Positions 52,066 to 61,077 of a stretch of DNA of 64,000 nt are shown here, piece after piece. The position numbers and the translations under genes were made by a program. Position 1 is the stretch's first letter, and each line of letters begins with the position of its first letter. The stretch is from Candidatus Rifleibacteriota bacterium (lineage in GTDB: Bacteria; Riflebacteria; Ozemobacteria; Ozemobacterales; Ozemobacteraceae), in the NCBI GenBank assembly GCA_029565415.1, contig JAKQOH010000097.1, positions 1 to 64,000 of the forward strand, written 5' to 3'. The notes under the pieces are model-generated. The model had not been told where the DNA came from, ran no database searches, and was given only the letters and a program-made list of their open reading frames with translations.

Positions 52066-53907
52066 TTACCGGCGGGTGGGGGTTTTCTTTTTCGGAAGGG
52101 CGGCGGCAAGGCGTTCGGCCTCGTCGACCATCTCGGACAGCAGACCGATGCCGGCTTTCCAGAAGGCGGGTTTCGTGATGTCGATGCCCAGGCGTTTCGT
52201 CAGCTCTTCGGGGCTTTCCGAGCCGCCCGCGGCGAGCAGCTCCATATATTTCGGCACGAATGCCGAGCCCTGTTTCCGATAGAGGGCATACAGCGAGAGC
52301 ACGAGCAGCTCACCGAAAGCATAGGCATAACAATAGAACGGCGAATGGATGAAGTGGGTGATATAGCACCACCAGCGCCGGTAGCCCGGGGTCAGTTCGA
52401 CCGAGTCGCCGAACATCGACCGGTTCGCCTCGAGCCAGAGGTCGCTCATCTGGTCGGCGGTCAGCTCGCCCCCCTCGCGGCGCGCCGCATGGAGTTTCTG
52501 CTCGAAGCGGGTCATGCAGACCTGCCGGAACACCGTGGCGAAGGCATCCTCGATCTTGCCGCACAAGAGCGCCAGCTTGACCTCGGGCTTCTTCTGCCGC
52601 TCGAGCAGCTCCTGGAACACGAGCATCTCTCCAAACACGCTCGCCGTCTCGGCCAGGGTGAGCGGGGTGTCCGACTGGATGTAGCCGCGTTCCTGGGAAA
52701 GATACTGATGGATGCCGTGGCCGAGCTCGTGGGCGACGGTGCTCACGTCGCGCAGCCGCTCGCTGTAATTCACGAGGATATAGGGGTGGGCATCGGGCGT
52801 GCCGGGCGCGCTGAACGCCCCGCCGCGCTTTCCCGCCCGCAACTCGGCGTCGATCCAGCGTTTGGCGAAGAACGTCTCGGCGATCAGGCCGGCTTTCGGG
52901 GAAAACGCCCGGTAGGTTGAAACGACCAGTTCGCGGCACTCGTCCCAGGTGCAGCCTGGCATCTCGCGGGAAACCGGGGCATACCGGTCGTAATCGAACA
53001 GCTTTTTGAGGCCGAGCAGCCGGGCCTTCAGCCGGTAATACCGGCCAACCATGCCGGTGTTCTCGTCGCAGATGCGCAGCAGGGTGTCGACCGTCTTCGC
53101 GTCGATCTCGTTCGAGAGGTTCCGGCTGGCCATCGGGTGGGGATAGCTGCGCAGCCGGTCGATCGTGGCGTGATCCTGCACCAGGGTGTTGAACATGAAG
53201 GTCAGGGGCCGCAGATTCGCCTCGAATCCCTCGGTGAGGCCTTCCGCAGCCGCGCGCCGCACGTCGCGGTCGGGGTCATACAGCATCGCCAGGGCTTCCT
53301 GCTCGGTCAGCTCGCGGCTTTTCCCCCCGGTTTTCACGGGGAATTTCATCGCCCCGAGCGTCTCGTCGAACAGGCGTACGAATGCGCGTGAGCCGGTATT
53401 CTCGAGCTCCTCGACGATGCGTTCTTCGGGCTCCGACAGCACGTGCGGCCGGTACCGGCGGGCCGCCTCGAGGAAGTGCCGCCATCGGGCGACGGCCTTG
53501 TGGCCGATCAGGGCCGCGGCGGTCTTCTCGTCGAGGGCACACCATTCGAGCATGAAAAACAGCAGATGGGTGTGAATCCCCGTCGCGCGCTCCTGGACAC
53601 TCTGCATCAGGCGGCCGTAGGCGGGGTTCTGGGTGTCGCCCGAAAACAGCAGGTTCGCGTAGATGGCCGGCCGATCGCGCAGGACGAGGATCTCCTCGTA
53701 TTCCCGCACCGCCTCGGCCAGCTTCGCCCCGGTGAGGCCGCGCTTCAACGCGCCTTTCCAGCTTTTCTCGAACGCCGTCGCCCGTTTCTCGGCCTGCTTC
53801 AGATCGCGCTCGATCCGGGGGTCGGAAGGTGAGGCATACAGATCGGCCAGGTTCCAGCACACGCCGGCCGCCGAGTTCGTCGGGCTAGCCGTTTTCTTGG
53901 TCTTCAT
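52066..53907 (-). CDS. pepF: Oligoendopeptidase F (M3 family)
   Basis: A 613-residue cytoplasmic zinc peptidase. The HELGHGIHQ motif is at 393-401 with zinc ligands His 393 and His 397, and the third ligand Glu lies in TPLTLAETASVFGE. The conserved GGAFS...HPYILVNY and ELTPGYRRWWCYITHFIHSPFYCYAYAFGELL regions match M3B oligoendopeptidases, which degrade peptides of about 5-20 residues. Length is typical (about 600). It stands alone between repeat blocks and a short AT-rich gap. Confidence 0.95.
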   Translation of the reverse strand: MKTKKTASPTNSAAGVCWNLADLYASPSDPRIERDLKQAEKRATAFEKSWKGALKRGLTGAKLAEAVREYEEILVLRDRPAIYANLLFSGDTQNPAYGRLMQSVQERATGIHTHLLFFMLEWCALDEKTAAALIGHKAVARWRHFLEAARRYRPHVLSEPEERIVEELENTGSRAFVRLFDETLGAMKFPVKTGGKSRELTEQEALAMLYDPDRDVRRAAAEGLTEGFEANLRPLTFMFNTLVQDHATIDRLRSYPHPMASRNLSNEIDAKTVDTLLRICDENTGMVGRYYRLKARLLGLKKLFDYDRYAPVSREMPGCTWDECRELVVSTYRAFSPKAGLIAETFFAKRWIDAELRAGKRGGAFSAPGTPDAHPYILVNYSERLRDVSTVAHELGHGIHQYLSQERGYIQSDTPLTLAETASVFGEMLVFQELLERQKKPEVKLALLCGKIEDAFATVFRQVCMTRFEQKLHAARREGGELTADQMSDLWLEANRSMFGDSVELTPGYRRWWCYITHFIHSPFYCYAYAFGELLVLSLYALYRKQGSAFVPKYMELLAAGGSESPEELTKRLGIDITKPAFWKAGIGLLSEMVDEAERLAAALPKKKTPTRR

Positions 53908-53970
53908 CGTTCGTCGCTCTTTCTTATATATTTCACAGTATTATATTTCAGGGTTTTGCCGGAGCGGCAT

Positions 53971-54879
53971 TCATTTCCCGAGCAGGGGTTTGTCGAGATT
54001 CTTTTCGGAAACGGCATCGGGCCCGATGTCATCGCCGACCCCGGACCCCTCGGCAGGCGTCTTTTCCGGAGTTTCCCCGGGGTTTCCCGCAGGAGGGGCG
54101 TCGGAGGGCTCCGAGACGGGAATGGGGGGCGCCTCGGCCGGAATCACGTTGGCGGGGGTGGCGCCGTCGAACCCATTCGCCATGCGCAGCCGTATGACCC
54201 GCTTCAGATAGACGCTCTGTTTCGAAAGCGGCATGAACACCTGTTTGGAAACGGCCTGCCAGATCAGCTCCATCTCGATCAGGGCTTCGCGCTTCCGGCC
54301 CTGGTCCTCCAGCACGTAGCTGCGGCCCATGCGCGCATCGAGGGAGCCGGGATCGAGTTTCAGCGCATGTTCGAAGTCGGCCATCGCCTTTTCGGGCGCC
54401 TTTTTCATCAGATGGATGCTGCCGCGGCTGATATAGCGCTTCGCGAGGGACGCGCTTTTCGACTCGCCCTTCGGGTCGGCGATCTCGAGCCCGCGGGAGA
54501 TGTCGGCCAGCGCGCGGTCGAAATCCCCCGCATGCAGCAGCAGATCGCCCCGCTCGAGATACCCGCCGGCATACTCCGGCCGCATCGACACCACGCGGTT
54601 CATATCCTCGAGAGCCTGATCGTACCGGTTCTTCTGGGAACTCGCTTTTGCACGGCACTCGTACGCCGAGCTGAGCTTTTCCCCCGAAAGCCCCCCGAAG
54701 GTGATGGCCCGCGTCGAGAACCGGATGGCCTGATTCAGATCCTCTTTTTTCAGCGCGCTCCAGGCGACGTCGAGATCGCTTTCCCCGTCGAAGACGCAGC
54801 CGGAGAGGCCGAGCGTCAGAACGGCGCAGCAGAAGAGCAGAACGAGTTTTCCCGAGATGCGCAGAGACGGTGCCTTCAT
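53971..54879 (-). CDS. TPR-repeat lipoprotein
   Basis: A 302-residue protein with a lipoprotein signal (LVLLFCCAVLTLGLSGC, lipobox LSGC), then TPR repeats (AWSALKKEDLNQAIRFSTRAITF, DQALEDMNRVVSMRPEYAGGYLERGDLLLHAGDFDRALADISRGLEI, AMADFEHALKLDPGSLDARMGRSYVLEDQG) and a Pro/Glu-rich tail. Its ATG overlaps the upstream stop (ATGA), so it is coupled to the acidic-tailed membrane protein. Envelope scaffold is the likely role. Confidence 0.82.
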   Translation of the reverse strand: MKAPSLRISGKLVLLFCCAVLTLGLSGCVFDGESDLDVAWSALKKEDLNQAIRFSTRAITFGGLSGEKLSSAYECRAKASSQKNRYDQALEDMNRVVSMRPEYAGGYLERGDLLLHAGDFDRALADISRGLEIADPKGESKSASLAKRYISRGSIHLMKKAPEKAMADFEHALKLDPGSLDARMGRSYVLEDQGRKREALIEMELIWQAVSKQVFMPLSKQSVYLKRVIRLRMANGFDGATPANVIPAEAPPIPVSEPSDAPPAGNPGETPEKTPAEGSGVGDDIGPDAVSEKNLDKPLLGK

Positions 54880-55451
54880 CGCCGGTCCTCCTCTTTCCTG
54901 GAATCCCCGGCAGTTTTGCCGGACTCGCCATCTTCGTTTTCCTCTTCCTCGTCCGCCTCATCCTCCGACACATTCCCCTCGCCCTCGTGCCGGGCGCCGG
55001 GCTCGTCGTCGCGCAGGAAGACGGCGGTCAGGATCAGCATGATGACGGCATCGAGCAGCACGCAGAACGCCCACATGAAGCCGGACATGCCGCCCCCGTA
55101 GGAGCGAACCTGGCCCATCGCGAGGAACGTCTCGATCCCTTTGCCGGCCAGGATGCCGCCATAATAGTCGAGCGGATCGAACCAGGGCTGGGCGAGGCCG
55201 GTTCCCGCGAATTGACCAAGCCAGAAGATCGCGATCAGCGGAAACGACCAGCGCCACGCCTGGGCGTTCGACTCGTCGAAGTTCCCGGCCGGGATCGGCC
55301 GGACCCGATGGAACAGCCAGCCGATGATTCCGGCACACGCGGCCCCGTGGAAGATCACGACGAACCCGATCCAGTAGCGGAGCCAGCCGGCCGCCACCCC
55401 GACCAGCAACGCCACGCCCATGGCCGTCAACACGTTTCTGAAATGATTCAC
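54876..55451 (-). CDS. Multi-span membrane protein with acidic tail
   Basis: A 191-residue protein with four membrane segments (NVLTAMGVALLVGVAAGWLRYWIGFVVIFHGAACAGIIGWLFH, SFPLIAIFWLGQFAG, FMWAFCVLLDAVIMLILTAVFL) and a strongly acidic C-terminus (SEDEADEEEENEDGE). The start is GTG at 55451 with GGAGAG upstream; longer frames lack a ribosome site. It is coupled by ATGA to the TPR lipoprotein gene. No family recognised. Confidence 0.7.
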   Translation of the reverse strand: MNHFRNVLTAMGVALLVGVAAGWLRYWIGFVVIFHGAACAGIIGWLFHRVRPIPAGNFDESNAQAWRWSFPLIAIFWLGQFAGTGLAQPWFDPLDYYGGILAGKGIETFLAMGQVRSYGGGMSGFMWAFCVLLDAVIMLILTAVFLRDDEPGARHEGEGNVSEDEADEEEENEDGESGKTAGDSRKEEDRR

Positions 55452-55506
55452 CGAACTCTCCTCGTTCCCGTCCGTGACGGGTTGATCACCGACAGTGTAC
55501 CAGAAC

Positions 55507-56808
55507 TCACTCCCTCGCGAACAATCCCGCCTGCTCCGACCTCCCGCCCTCCGGGGGTCGATTCTCGAGGAATGCCCGGAACTCGCGCTCGGCATCCTGA
55601 GCCGAAGCCTCCAGAAGGAAGCCGCGGGTCAGCTCCACGACGCCCTCTCCGGGAATCGCGCAGCCGAGCGCGTAGCACGTCTGTTTTCCGCGCTTCGACG
55701 GAACCACCGAAAGCCCCGCCAGCCGATCGAGCCGGACCAGTTGCTTTCGCTCGGTCGAGAAGAGGTTTCGATGGATCCGGTACAGATACCCGTCCCGCCG
55801 GTCTGCGACGTAGAAGTATTCTATACTTTTTGATATATGGATCACGAGCGTCCAGGCCAGATACACGGTGGCAAGGATCGTCAGACGCTCATGCCAGTGC
55901 GGAATCTCGACCAGCAAAAGCCCCGCGCCGAGAAGCGTCAGGGCCGGAATGACGGCGATCAGGAGCATCGCGGTCTTTTCGCCGCCCCCGACGGGGTCGA
56001 GCACGAAAAAATCCCGGGGGAACTGCTCGCAACTCCGCCGGAGGGAGTGTTTCCACGGCACGAGGAGCGACCAGAGGCCGTAGCCGACCGCGAGAAACGC
56101 CGCGATCGCCGCGACCCAGAGGCCCTCGATCAGCTTGGCCGGAGAAAGTTCCGAAACGAGCACCGGCCATCCGGCCTCACCTGTGATGACCGGGCGACCA
56201 TCCGCCCCCCGGGACGCCCGGCCGACCACATACAGCCACGGCACGGAAAACCAGGTCACGCTCAGGCGGGTCGCATCGGGAGCGATGTTCCGATAGGCTC
56301 CGATCTCGCGTGTCACCGTTTCCCGGGGGGAGTAGAACCAGACGGCAGCAGGATCGACGCCGACAAGACTGCCGGCGGTTTTCACCGCGATGCCGCAGGA
56401 CATCCTCAGCCGCTCGTCGAGCACCGTGCGGGTCGATTTGCCGCGCTTCACCTCGTGGGTGAACTCGGCCTCGAACCAGAGAGGCCAGGCCCCGTGTCCC
56501 GCGAAAAACCGGGACTCGAACTGGCTTGCCGCCAGCGGAAGGTCGGTGGGAACCGTGCGCTCAGGGCTGCCGGAAACGCAGGCCCACTGCCCGGGAACGG
56601 GACTCTGCGTTTCCCCGGCCGTCTCCAGGCGTTTCAGGAACCGGTAAGCCTGGACTCCCGCGGCCACCAGCCAGGCCCCGAGACCCACCTGGAAACAGAA
56701 CGCGAAGGCGAGGAAGATCCGGAATCCATCCCATTTCGCAGAACGCACATCGGCGCCCATCGCTTCGCCAGCCCCCGTTTTCGTCGTGATCGCACCGCTT
56801 CCGCCCAT
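55507..56808 (-). CDS. Membrane protein, paralog of the protein at 63186-64000
   Basis: About 433 residues. A first helix (FRIFLAFAFCFQVGLGAWLVAAG), a soluble part of about 150 residues (residues 60-200), then further helices around VAAIAAFLAVGYGLWSLLVPWKHSLRR and a C-terminal soluble domain with VHISKSIEYFYVADRRDGYLY. The last motif and VPWKxSxR are shared with the gene at the right window edge. Starts at 56937, 56808 and 56760 are all in frame and none has a clear ribosome site. No known family recognised. Confidence 0.65.
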   Translation of the reverse strand: MGGSGAITTKTGAGEAMGADVRSAKWDGFRIFLAFAFCFQVGLGAWLVAAGVQAYRFLKRLETAGETQSPVPGQWACVSGSPERTVPTDLPLAASQFESRFFAGHGAWPLWFEAEFTHEVKRGKSTRTVLDERLRMSCGIAVKTAGSLVGVDPAAVWFYSPRETVTREIGAYRNIAPDATRLSVTWFSVPWLYVVGRASRGADGRPVITGEAGWPVLVSELSPAKLIEGLWVAAIAAFLAVGYGLWSLLVPWKHSLRRSCEQFPRDFFVLDPVGGGEKTAMLLIAVIPALTLLGAGLLLVEIPHWHERLTILATVYLAWTLVIHISKSIEYFYVADRRDGYLYRIHRNLFSTERKQLVRLDRLAGLSVVPSKRGKQTCYALGCAIPGEGVVELTRGFLLEASAQDAEREFRAFLENRPPEGGRSEQAGLFARE

Positions 56809-57004
56809 CGCAGACACCGCATGATATACCGAGGGAAGGGCGAAGCGCCAAAACTTCGACACCCGGTGCCGCTTTTTTGCCACCCCCCCGTCATCCTCCG
56901 GCACCCGCCGCCCCTCGAAGGCTGCCACACATGGCATGGTATTTGCTTTCTTTCGTTTTCCTCTTCCCGAACGAGAAACGCATTGAATTTTGGAGGCTCT
57001 TCCC

Positions 57005-57568
57005 ATGAAATCCCTGTTCAGAACCGGCTGGTGTCTCGTCCTCATCGCGTCCCTGGTGTTCCAGGCGGCGCCCCAGGTGTTTGCCCAGTCCTGCGACGTG
57101 TATGGCATTCTCAACCAGATCCACGCGAACCTCGAAGCCGCCCGCTGCACGATCGCCCACGGGGGCGGCTACATGGCCCTCCAGGCCGCCAACCGGCCTC
57201 TCGACAACGTGAAATCGATTGCCGGCAGCTACCCCTTCGCCCGTTGTTATCCGGGCCTCGCCGGCGAGATCCGGCGCGGTGCCGACAAGGCGAAACTCCA
57301 GCTTCTCTGGCACGACGAAGGCGATGCCCTCGAGATCGTGAACCGGCTGCTGGGCACGGTCGAGCGGGCCCAGGCCAATCCGGCCGGCCACGCCGGCGGC
57401 CGCTCCCGGTCCGGCGCCGGCGCCCTCGTCGCGGCCCCCGTCGCGGCGGGTCTCGGCGCGCTGCTGTGGGGCCTGTTCCGCGGATGGAACTGGGGCATGG
57501 TTTCCAACGGCGGCAACGGGTTCCAGCTCAGCAACATCCGGGGCCACCTCACCGTCCCCACCCGCTGA
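57005..57568 (+). CDS. Small secreted protein of unknown function
   Basis: A 187-residue protein with a signal peptide (MKSLFRTGWCLVLIASLVFQAAPQVFA), two Cys pairs (Cys residues in SCDVYG, ARCTIAH and ARCYPG) and a C-terminal hydrophobic Ala/Gly stretch (GALVAAPVAAGLGALLWGLFRGW) that may be a second helix or membrane anchor. GGAGG precedes the ATG. It is divergent from the membrane protein gene. No family recognised. Confidence 0.65.
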   Translation: MKSLFRTGWCLVLIASLVFQAAPQVFAQSCDVYGILNQIHANLEAARCTIAHGGGYMALQAANRPLDNVKSIAGSYPFARCYPGLAGEIRRGADKAKLQLLWHDEGDALEIVNRLLGTVERAQANPAGHAGGRSRSGAGALVAAPVAAGLGALLWGLFRGWNWGMVSNGGNGFQLSNIRGHLTVPTR

Positions 57569-57579
57569 CGGCGCATCCG

Positions 57580-57619
57580 CAAACCCCCATTGGCGCGCTC
57601 CCGTGCCGATGGGGGTTTG
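57580..57619 (+). terminator. Terminator-like hairpin after the secreted protein
   Basis: An 11-base perfect stem (CAAACCCCCAT at 57580-57590 with ATGGGGGTTTG at 57609-57619) with an 18-base loop, 11 bases after the stop codon. No T-run follows, so it may be a transcript-end stabiliser rather than an intrinsic terminator. Confidence 0.45.
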
Positions 57620-57675
57620 ACGTTTCGCGGCGGTTGCACGACAATGCAGAAAACCGCCGATGAGGAGCACTCCCG

Positions 57676-58506
57676 ATGACCCGCCGCAATCCCCCTTCCG
57701 CAACGGCTCTCCTTGCCCTGTTCCTGGTGCTCGCGCCTGCTCTTCTGACGGCCGCCGGCTTCCGCAACGTCGCCTCCGAGACCGCGTTCTGGGATGGCCT
57801 CGAAACGTCGGTCGCCTCGGCACTCCTTCCGATCGCCCCCGCCATGGATGCCCTGCACCTCGATCTGAGCGTGAAGGAAGGCGAGAACGTCCGGGGCAGC
57901 GGCAGCATCCGTCTCCGGAACGGCGATCACGCGCTGCTTTCCCTTTCCTCCCGGGATGCCGCGTTCCGTTACCTGGCCGTCGGCGCCTCAGCGAGCTGTC
58001 TCCTCGAGCTGGCCGGCGAGCGCACGCTGTTCGTCTCGGGGCCGGACCGCGAGGTTCCGATCCCCACGGTCCGGATCGACCGCTCACCCGACGGCGAGTT
58101 CAACCTGAATCTGGTGATGAACCTCGCCGTCCTGATTGCCACGCGCCCCATCGATCTTGGGGTCGACCCGGGCACCCCCGCTCACATTGCGAAGAAGCTG
58201 CGCACGAACCTTCCCTGGTGCCGGGAAACATCGGGCATGCTCGAGTTTTCCGCCCGGGAAACGGCCTCCCCGACCGTGCTGCTGCTGCGCGGCCCGGTGG
58301 GCATCACCGGCTTCGAGCTCCGGTTCCCCCGAGAACAGGGCCCCGAGATCCGGGTGCGGGTCGACCCGCTCGCCGTCGGGCCCGCCGCCCCCGTCAGCCG
58401 TGTCGAGCCGTTTCCGGAAGCCCGACAGGCCCAACCCGGTGCGGACACGCTCATCACGTTCATGCGGGGGTTTTACGCCGTTCTCTCGTCGATGATCCCC
58501 CAGTGA
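57676..58506 (+). CDS. Secreted protein of unknown function
   Basis: A 276-residue protein with a signal peptide (SATALLALFLVLAPALLTAAG). The rest is mixed alpha/beta, with strands such as DALHLDLSVKEG, GSGSIRLRNGDHALLSLSSRD and TVLLLRGPVGITGFELRFPRE. The middle resembles lipid- or lipoprotein-carrier-type beta folds only vaguely. GAGGAG lies before the ATG. Secreted proteins surround it on both sides. No family recognised. Confidence 0.65.
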   Translation: MTRRNPPSATALLALFLVLAPALLTAAGFRNVASETAFWDGLETSVASALLPIAPAMDALHLDLSVKEGENVRGSGSIRLRNGDHALLSLSSRDAAFRYLAVGASASCLLELAGERTLFVSGPDREVPIPTVRIDRSPDGEFNLNLVMNLAVLIATRPIDLGVDPGTPAHIAKKLRTNLPWCRETSGMLEFSARETASPTVLLLRGPVGITGFELRFPREQGPEIRVRVDPLAVGPAAPVSRVEPFPEARQAQPGADTLITFMRGFYAVLSSMIPQ

Positions 58507-58530
58507 CCCCGTACCCCCGGGGTTCCTGCG

Positions 58531-58536
58531 TATAAT
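58531..58536 (+). promoter_or_regulatory. Candidate -10 element of the metallopeptidase gene
   Basis: A perfect TATAAT, 44 bases before the ATG at 58580, in a GC-rich setting. No convincing -35 element lies 16-18 bases upstream, so this may be an activator-dependent promoter or chance. Confidence 0.35.
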
Positions 58537-58579
58537 CAGATGATCATTTCGCCCATCGCACCCTTCACGGAGGCATCTC

Positions 58580-59917
58580 ATGCGAACGCTCCGAACCATC
58601 GCCCTGCTGCTGACGATCTGCCTTCTGGCCACCCCCTCCTTTGCGGCAAGGCGCACCAAGCCTGCGACGCCGGCTCCGGTGCCCGTCGAGACCCCCCAGG
58701 AGCGATTTGAGTTCACCTTCTATTATCAGCGCATCGACGAGGTCGTCACCGTTCAGCGCGGCACCCCGGCAGCGGCGAAAGCGGCGATCCAGGAACGGAT
58801 CGACGGCGCGAAACGCGTTCCCGCCTCGGATTTCCGGAAAAAGCTTCTGAAAGCCGATCTCACGAAGGAAGGCCGTCAGGAGATCCCGTCCGACGACACC
58901 ACCACCCGGTATAAGGTGTTCGTCACCAAGATTCGCGACGAGGCCCATCTGCTGCAACTGATGGGGGTCGCGACGGACACGGCGCGCCTCTCGGACGGCC
59001 AGCGGGGTCTGCTCGCCGCCTACCGTCAGGCAAAAGAGCAGTATCTGCTCGACCGCATGAAACAGGGCTGCCGGGACCGGGTCGAGATCGTGCTCACCGA
59101 TACGAACGGCCACGACAGCGACAAGGTGCTGCGCGACTTCTGGCCTTACAGCAACGGCCTGTTGATTCAGCTCAACTCGATGCGCTACAACAACCCCGAC
59201 GGTGAGGCGGATGCCCGCTCCACGCTGGTTCACGAGGCCGCCCACTCGATGGACCGGACGGCGGGGGAAGCGGATGAACCGTATGGCCCCGACGGCGTGC
59301 ATCACATCAACGAAGTCACGAAGCCCCGCGCGGCGTTTCTCGAAGGCTGGGCCGAGTTCATGCAGATGCACGACTCGCCCGATCTCGCGAGCTGGTGGCC
59401 CCGCGTTTTCGAAGAGGTGAAGATCGAGCGGTCGAAGGGCGTCTACGAGGTGGCCTCGGCCAGTGCCGTCGACGGCCTCACCCTCACCCGGGTCGAGGGG
59501 ATCAACGCCCTGATCATTCTCGAGATTTCGAAGCTGCCGGATGGGATGAGCCGCCTCTATACCTCGTTCCGGGCCACCAACCAGCGCGAACGGACGCTGG
59601 CCAATCTGCTCACCGATTACGTCGGCCGCAACCCCGACCAGGCCTCGGCCGTCGCGCGCATCTTCGACGAGCGCACCTACGGCAAGCTCACGGATGCCCA
59701 GCTCATCTCGTTCCTGGGCGACTCCGCTGGGGTGAAGGGGTATCTCACCGCCCGTGCCGAGGCAGCCCGAGCCGCTCTCGTGACCACGACTCCCGCCGAA
59801 CCGCTTGCAAATCAGGTGCCGGAAGCGGTACCATCAACGGAGACCCCGGCGGCTGCCGAAGTCGAAGTCCGCTCGAACGGCGGAACGAATCCCTTCACAG
59901 GAGGCACATCGGAGTAA
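58580..59917 (+). CDS. Secreted HExxH metallopeptidase candidate
   Basis: A 445-residue exported protein (signal peptide about 1-23, cleavage after SFA). VHEAAHSMD at 217-225 gives the HExxH zinc motif (218-222), and EGWAEF at 255-260 supplies a glutamate 33-37 residues further, the spacing expected for a gluzincin. The N-terminal 180 residues are helical and unassigned; the tail is Ala/Glu/Pro-rich. GGAGG lies before the ATG. I cannot name the family. Substrates are unknown. Confidence 0.7.
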   Translation: MRTLRTIALLLTICLLATPSFAARRTKPATPAPVPVETPQERFEFTFYYQRIDEVVTVQRGTPAAAKAAIQERIDGAKRVPASDFRKKLLKADLTKEGRQEIPSDDTTTRYKVFVTKIRDEAHLLQLMGVATDTARLSDGQRGLLAAYRQAKEQYLLDRMKQGCRDRVEIVLTDTNGHDSDKVLRDFWPYSNGLLIQLNSMRYNNPDGEADARSTLVHEAAHSMDRTAGEADEPYGPDGVHHINEVTKPRAAFLEGWAEFMQMHDSPDLASWWPRVFEEVKIERSKGVYEVASASAVDGLTLTRVEGINALIILEISKLPDGMSRLYTSFRATNQRERTLANLLTDYVGRNPDQASAVARIFDERTYGKLTDAQLISFLGDSAGVKGYLTARAEAARAALVTTTPAEPLANQVPEAVPSTETPAAAEVEVRSNGGTNPFTGGTSE

Positions 59918-59957
59918 CGGAGTATCGCATTGCAAATATAATACATGGTGATATGAT

Positions 59958-60509
59958 ATGAAGCTAAATAAAAAAAAGAGACACACGGGCTTGTTGCTTT
60001 TCCTGGCGTCATCGCTGGCGCTTTTCGCCCTGACGATCGGGGCGACGGCTTCCGAGTTCCGGTATCTGCTCCCGGGCAATATCGTGATGACGCTCGAAGA
60101 GACCCCGCGAGGTCCCGATAAGGAAGCGCTCAATCTCGTTGCAACCCTGCGGGCGAAATTCGGCACGCCGAAAAACATCGAGGTCTATTTCGAATCGACC
60201 CCCAATTTCCGGGTGACTCCCGAAAAGACCAGTCTCGCGCATCTGGCGACAGAGCCGCTCCGGGCGCACCTCACCGTGGAATCCGTTCCGGGCGCCGCGC
60301 CGGCCGACAACGAGTCGTGGATCCGGATGCGGGTCGTCTACGAGCCCGATTACGACAGGCTCGCCCAGCTCGTCTCGAACGAAAAGCGCTACCCGGATCC
60401 GGCGGAACGGCAGCGCCTCATCGACCGGATCACGAAGAACGCGCAGACGCATGCCCGCCAGACCGACGCCGTCCGCTACTTCCCGCCCCCGATCGCCACG
60501 GGCAACTGA
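59958..60509 (+). CDS. Secreted protein of unknown function
   Basis: A 183-residue protein with a basic start (MKLNKKKRHTG) and a signal or anchor helix (LLLFLASSLALFALTIGATA), then a single beta-rich domain (FRYLLPGNIVMTLEETPRG, NLVATLRAKFG, HLTVESVPG, WIRMRVVYEPDYD) and a helical end. The start region is very AT-rich, with TATAAT at 59937, unlike the rest of the gene. It follows the metallopeptidase gene by 40 bases. No family recognised. Confidence 0.65.
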   Translation: MKLNKKKRHTGLLLFLASSLALFALTIGATASEFRYLLPGNIVMTLEETPRGPDKEALNLVATLRAKFGTPKNIEVYFESTPNFRVTPEKTSLAHLATEPLRAHLTVESVPGAAPADNESWIRMRVVYEPDYDRLAQLVSNEKRYPDPAERQRLIDRITKNAQTHARQTDAVRYFPPPIATGN

Positions 60510-60539
60510 GCCGCGAACACCCGAAGCAATCTCCACGAA

Positions 60540-61005
60540 AACACCCAGAGAACGAACCACAGAGTCACAGAGACACCGAGACGAAGACTGTCCCCACAAA
60601 GGCACGAAGAACCACGGATAATTCATCGCCAGGAAAGCTTCGTGTTTTTTGTGCCTTGGCGGTGAAAACCCTCCGTGACTCGGCGTCTCTGTGGTTCGTC
60701 ATCTTTCCGCATCCTGGTGCCTGGCATATCTGATTCAGAACGGGAACCGAATCCGCAGATGGCGCAGATGAAATCCTGAGCGTCTTCAACCATGGAGTAT
60801 TCGGCGCATACAGGAAATACGGTGGTCCCAGGCGTTCGTTCCTCTTTGTTTTTTTCATCTGCGTTCATCTGCCCTCCATCTGCGGATGCGTTCTTGAATC
60901 CGAGGGGTATTTCAACGGGGTATCTTGGTGGTGAAAAATTCTCCGTGACTCGGTGCCTCTGCGGTTCGTCATCTTTCCGTATCTCTCGTGCCTTTGTGGT
61001 GAATC
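60540..61005. repeat. Composite interspersed repeat block, largely inverted
   Basis: AACCACAGAGTCACAGAGAC (60555) to GCGTCTCTGTGGTTCGTC (60681) forms one inverted pair. 60720-60935 is the reverse complement of the unit at 10740-10870 (for example GTCTTCAACCATGGAGTA and TCCATCTGCGGATGCGTTCT), ending TTTCAACGGGGTATCTTGG. GTGCCTTTGTGGTGAATCC closes the block near 61005. It accounts for the 568-base gap, and no gene is seen. Confidence 0.85.
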
Positions 61006-61040
61006 CTGTCGCTGGTACTCCGTGTTGGGGGATTGGCGGG

Positions 61041-61046
61041 TATAAT
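61041..61046 (+). promoter_or_regulatory. Candidate -10 element of the phospholipase C-like gene
   Basis: TATAAT preceded by GGCGGG, immediately after the repeat block, giving a predicted start near 61053 and a leader that contains GGAGGG before the ATG at 61078. The -35 region is weak. Confidence 0.4.
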
Positions 61047-61077
61047 GAGAGAAACCATGTCGTATCGGAGGGTGATC

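Noticed and set aside
57580..57619. A riboswitch between the two secreted-protein genes
   Set aside because: Only one long hairpin is seen and nothing resembles a known aptamer.
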